Below, piece after piece: positions 63,893-64,000 of a DNA stretch of 64,000 nt (its first letter is position 1; the number at the start of each line of letters is the position of its first letter). Made by a program: the position numbers and the translations under genes. The notes beneath the pieces are model-generated. The model was not told where the DNA came from. It did no database searches and worked only from the letters and a program-made list of their open reading frames with translations. Where the stretch lies: the NCBI GenBank assembly GCA_035578155.1, contig JAPWDM010000008.1, positions 21,042,598-21,106,597 on the forward strand. The letters are read 5' to 3'. This stretch comes from Brachynemurus nebulosus (taxonomy: Eukaryota > Arthropoda > Insecta > Neuroptera > Myrmeleontidae).

Positions 63893-64000
63893 CTGTTGAG
63901 TAAATAATATAAGTTGGTATTGCGTTAATATATCATGGGAGAATTTTTGTGTAAATGATTGACCAAAAATTTTGGAAACTATTTTAGATAACGAAGTGTC

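Overview
The window looks like nuclear DNA of an arthropod, most likely an insect. It is AT-rich, its genes are split by GT-AG introns, and it is crowded with transposons. I cannot name the species. The backbone is a head-to-tail array of seven related secreted chymotrypsin-fold serine proteases (family S1), all on the minus strand and read right to left. I call them SP1 to SP7 from left to right. They share six coding exons: (1) a signal peptide starting MQF; (2) the propeptide with activation site GGRR|V/IFGG; (3) CGG...WILTAAHC with the catalytic His; (4) NDIALLKLQ with the catalytic Asp, then GTIIGWG; (5) a Cys-rich exon with GDSGGPF and the catalytic Ser; (6) a PIVVG...TKVARYLDFI tail. 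The codon phases at the five introns are 1, 1, 2, 1 and 0, and I rebuilt every junction from the sequence.

Layout: SP1 at 1.75-3.9 kb (last exon not found, perhaps left of the window). SP2 at 9.8-11.95 kb (pseudogene). SP3 at 14.4-25.1 kb (intact, 269 aa). SP4 at 26.3-34.0 kb (intact, 281 aa, odd specificity pocket). SP5 at 38.6-48.3 kb (exon 4 broken by a transposon). SP6 at 52.5-57.5 kb (intact, 274 aa). SP7 at 59.1-63.9 kb (exon 1 lies to the right; Thr-rich repeat tail). The intact members were probably made as secreted zymogens, for example digestive or venom/salivary enzymes; that role is inference. A shared block about 220-250 bases upstream of exon 1 in SP3, SP4 and SP6 suggests common regulation.

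Nearly everything else is mobile DNA in introns and intergenic gaps: a CR1/Jockey-like LINE (39.7-43.8 kb), a second LINE tail (62.4-62.9 kb), a BEL/Pao-like coding fragment, a deleted Tc1/mariner copy, three TTAA-flanked piggyBac-like MITEs, a pogo/Tigger-like MITE, Helitron-like elements, a tRNA-related SINE in two copies, and many foldback elements with long arms. Several are nested. Two protease copies were killed by such insertions inside exons, so the array records gene birth by tandem duplication and death by transposition.

The most unusual points are: the last exon, which carries a partial second copy of itself beyond the stop codon and has gained a 15-residue Thr-rich repeat in SP7; a 4.6 kb TA-flanked element with many GGGGTAAATGTGAA-like sites and an internal foldback; and the density of long inverted repeats.
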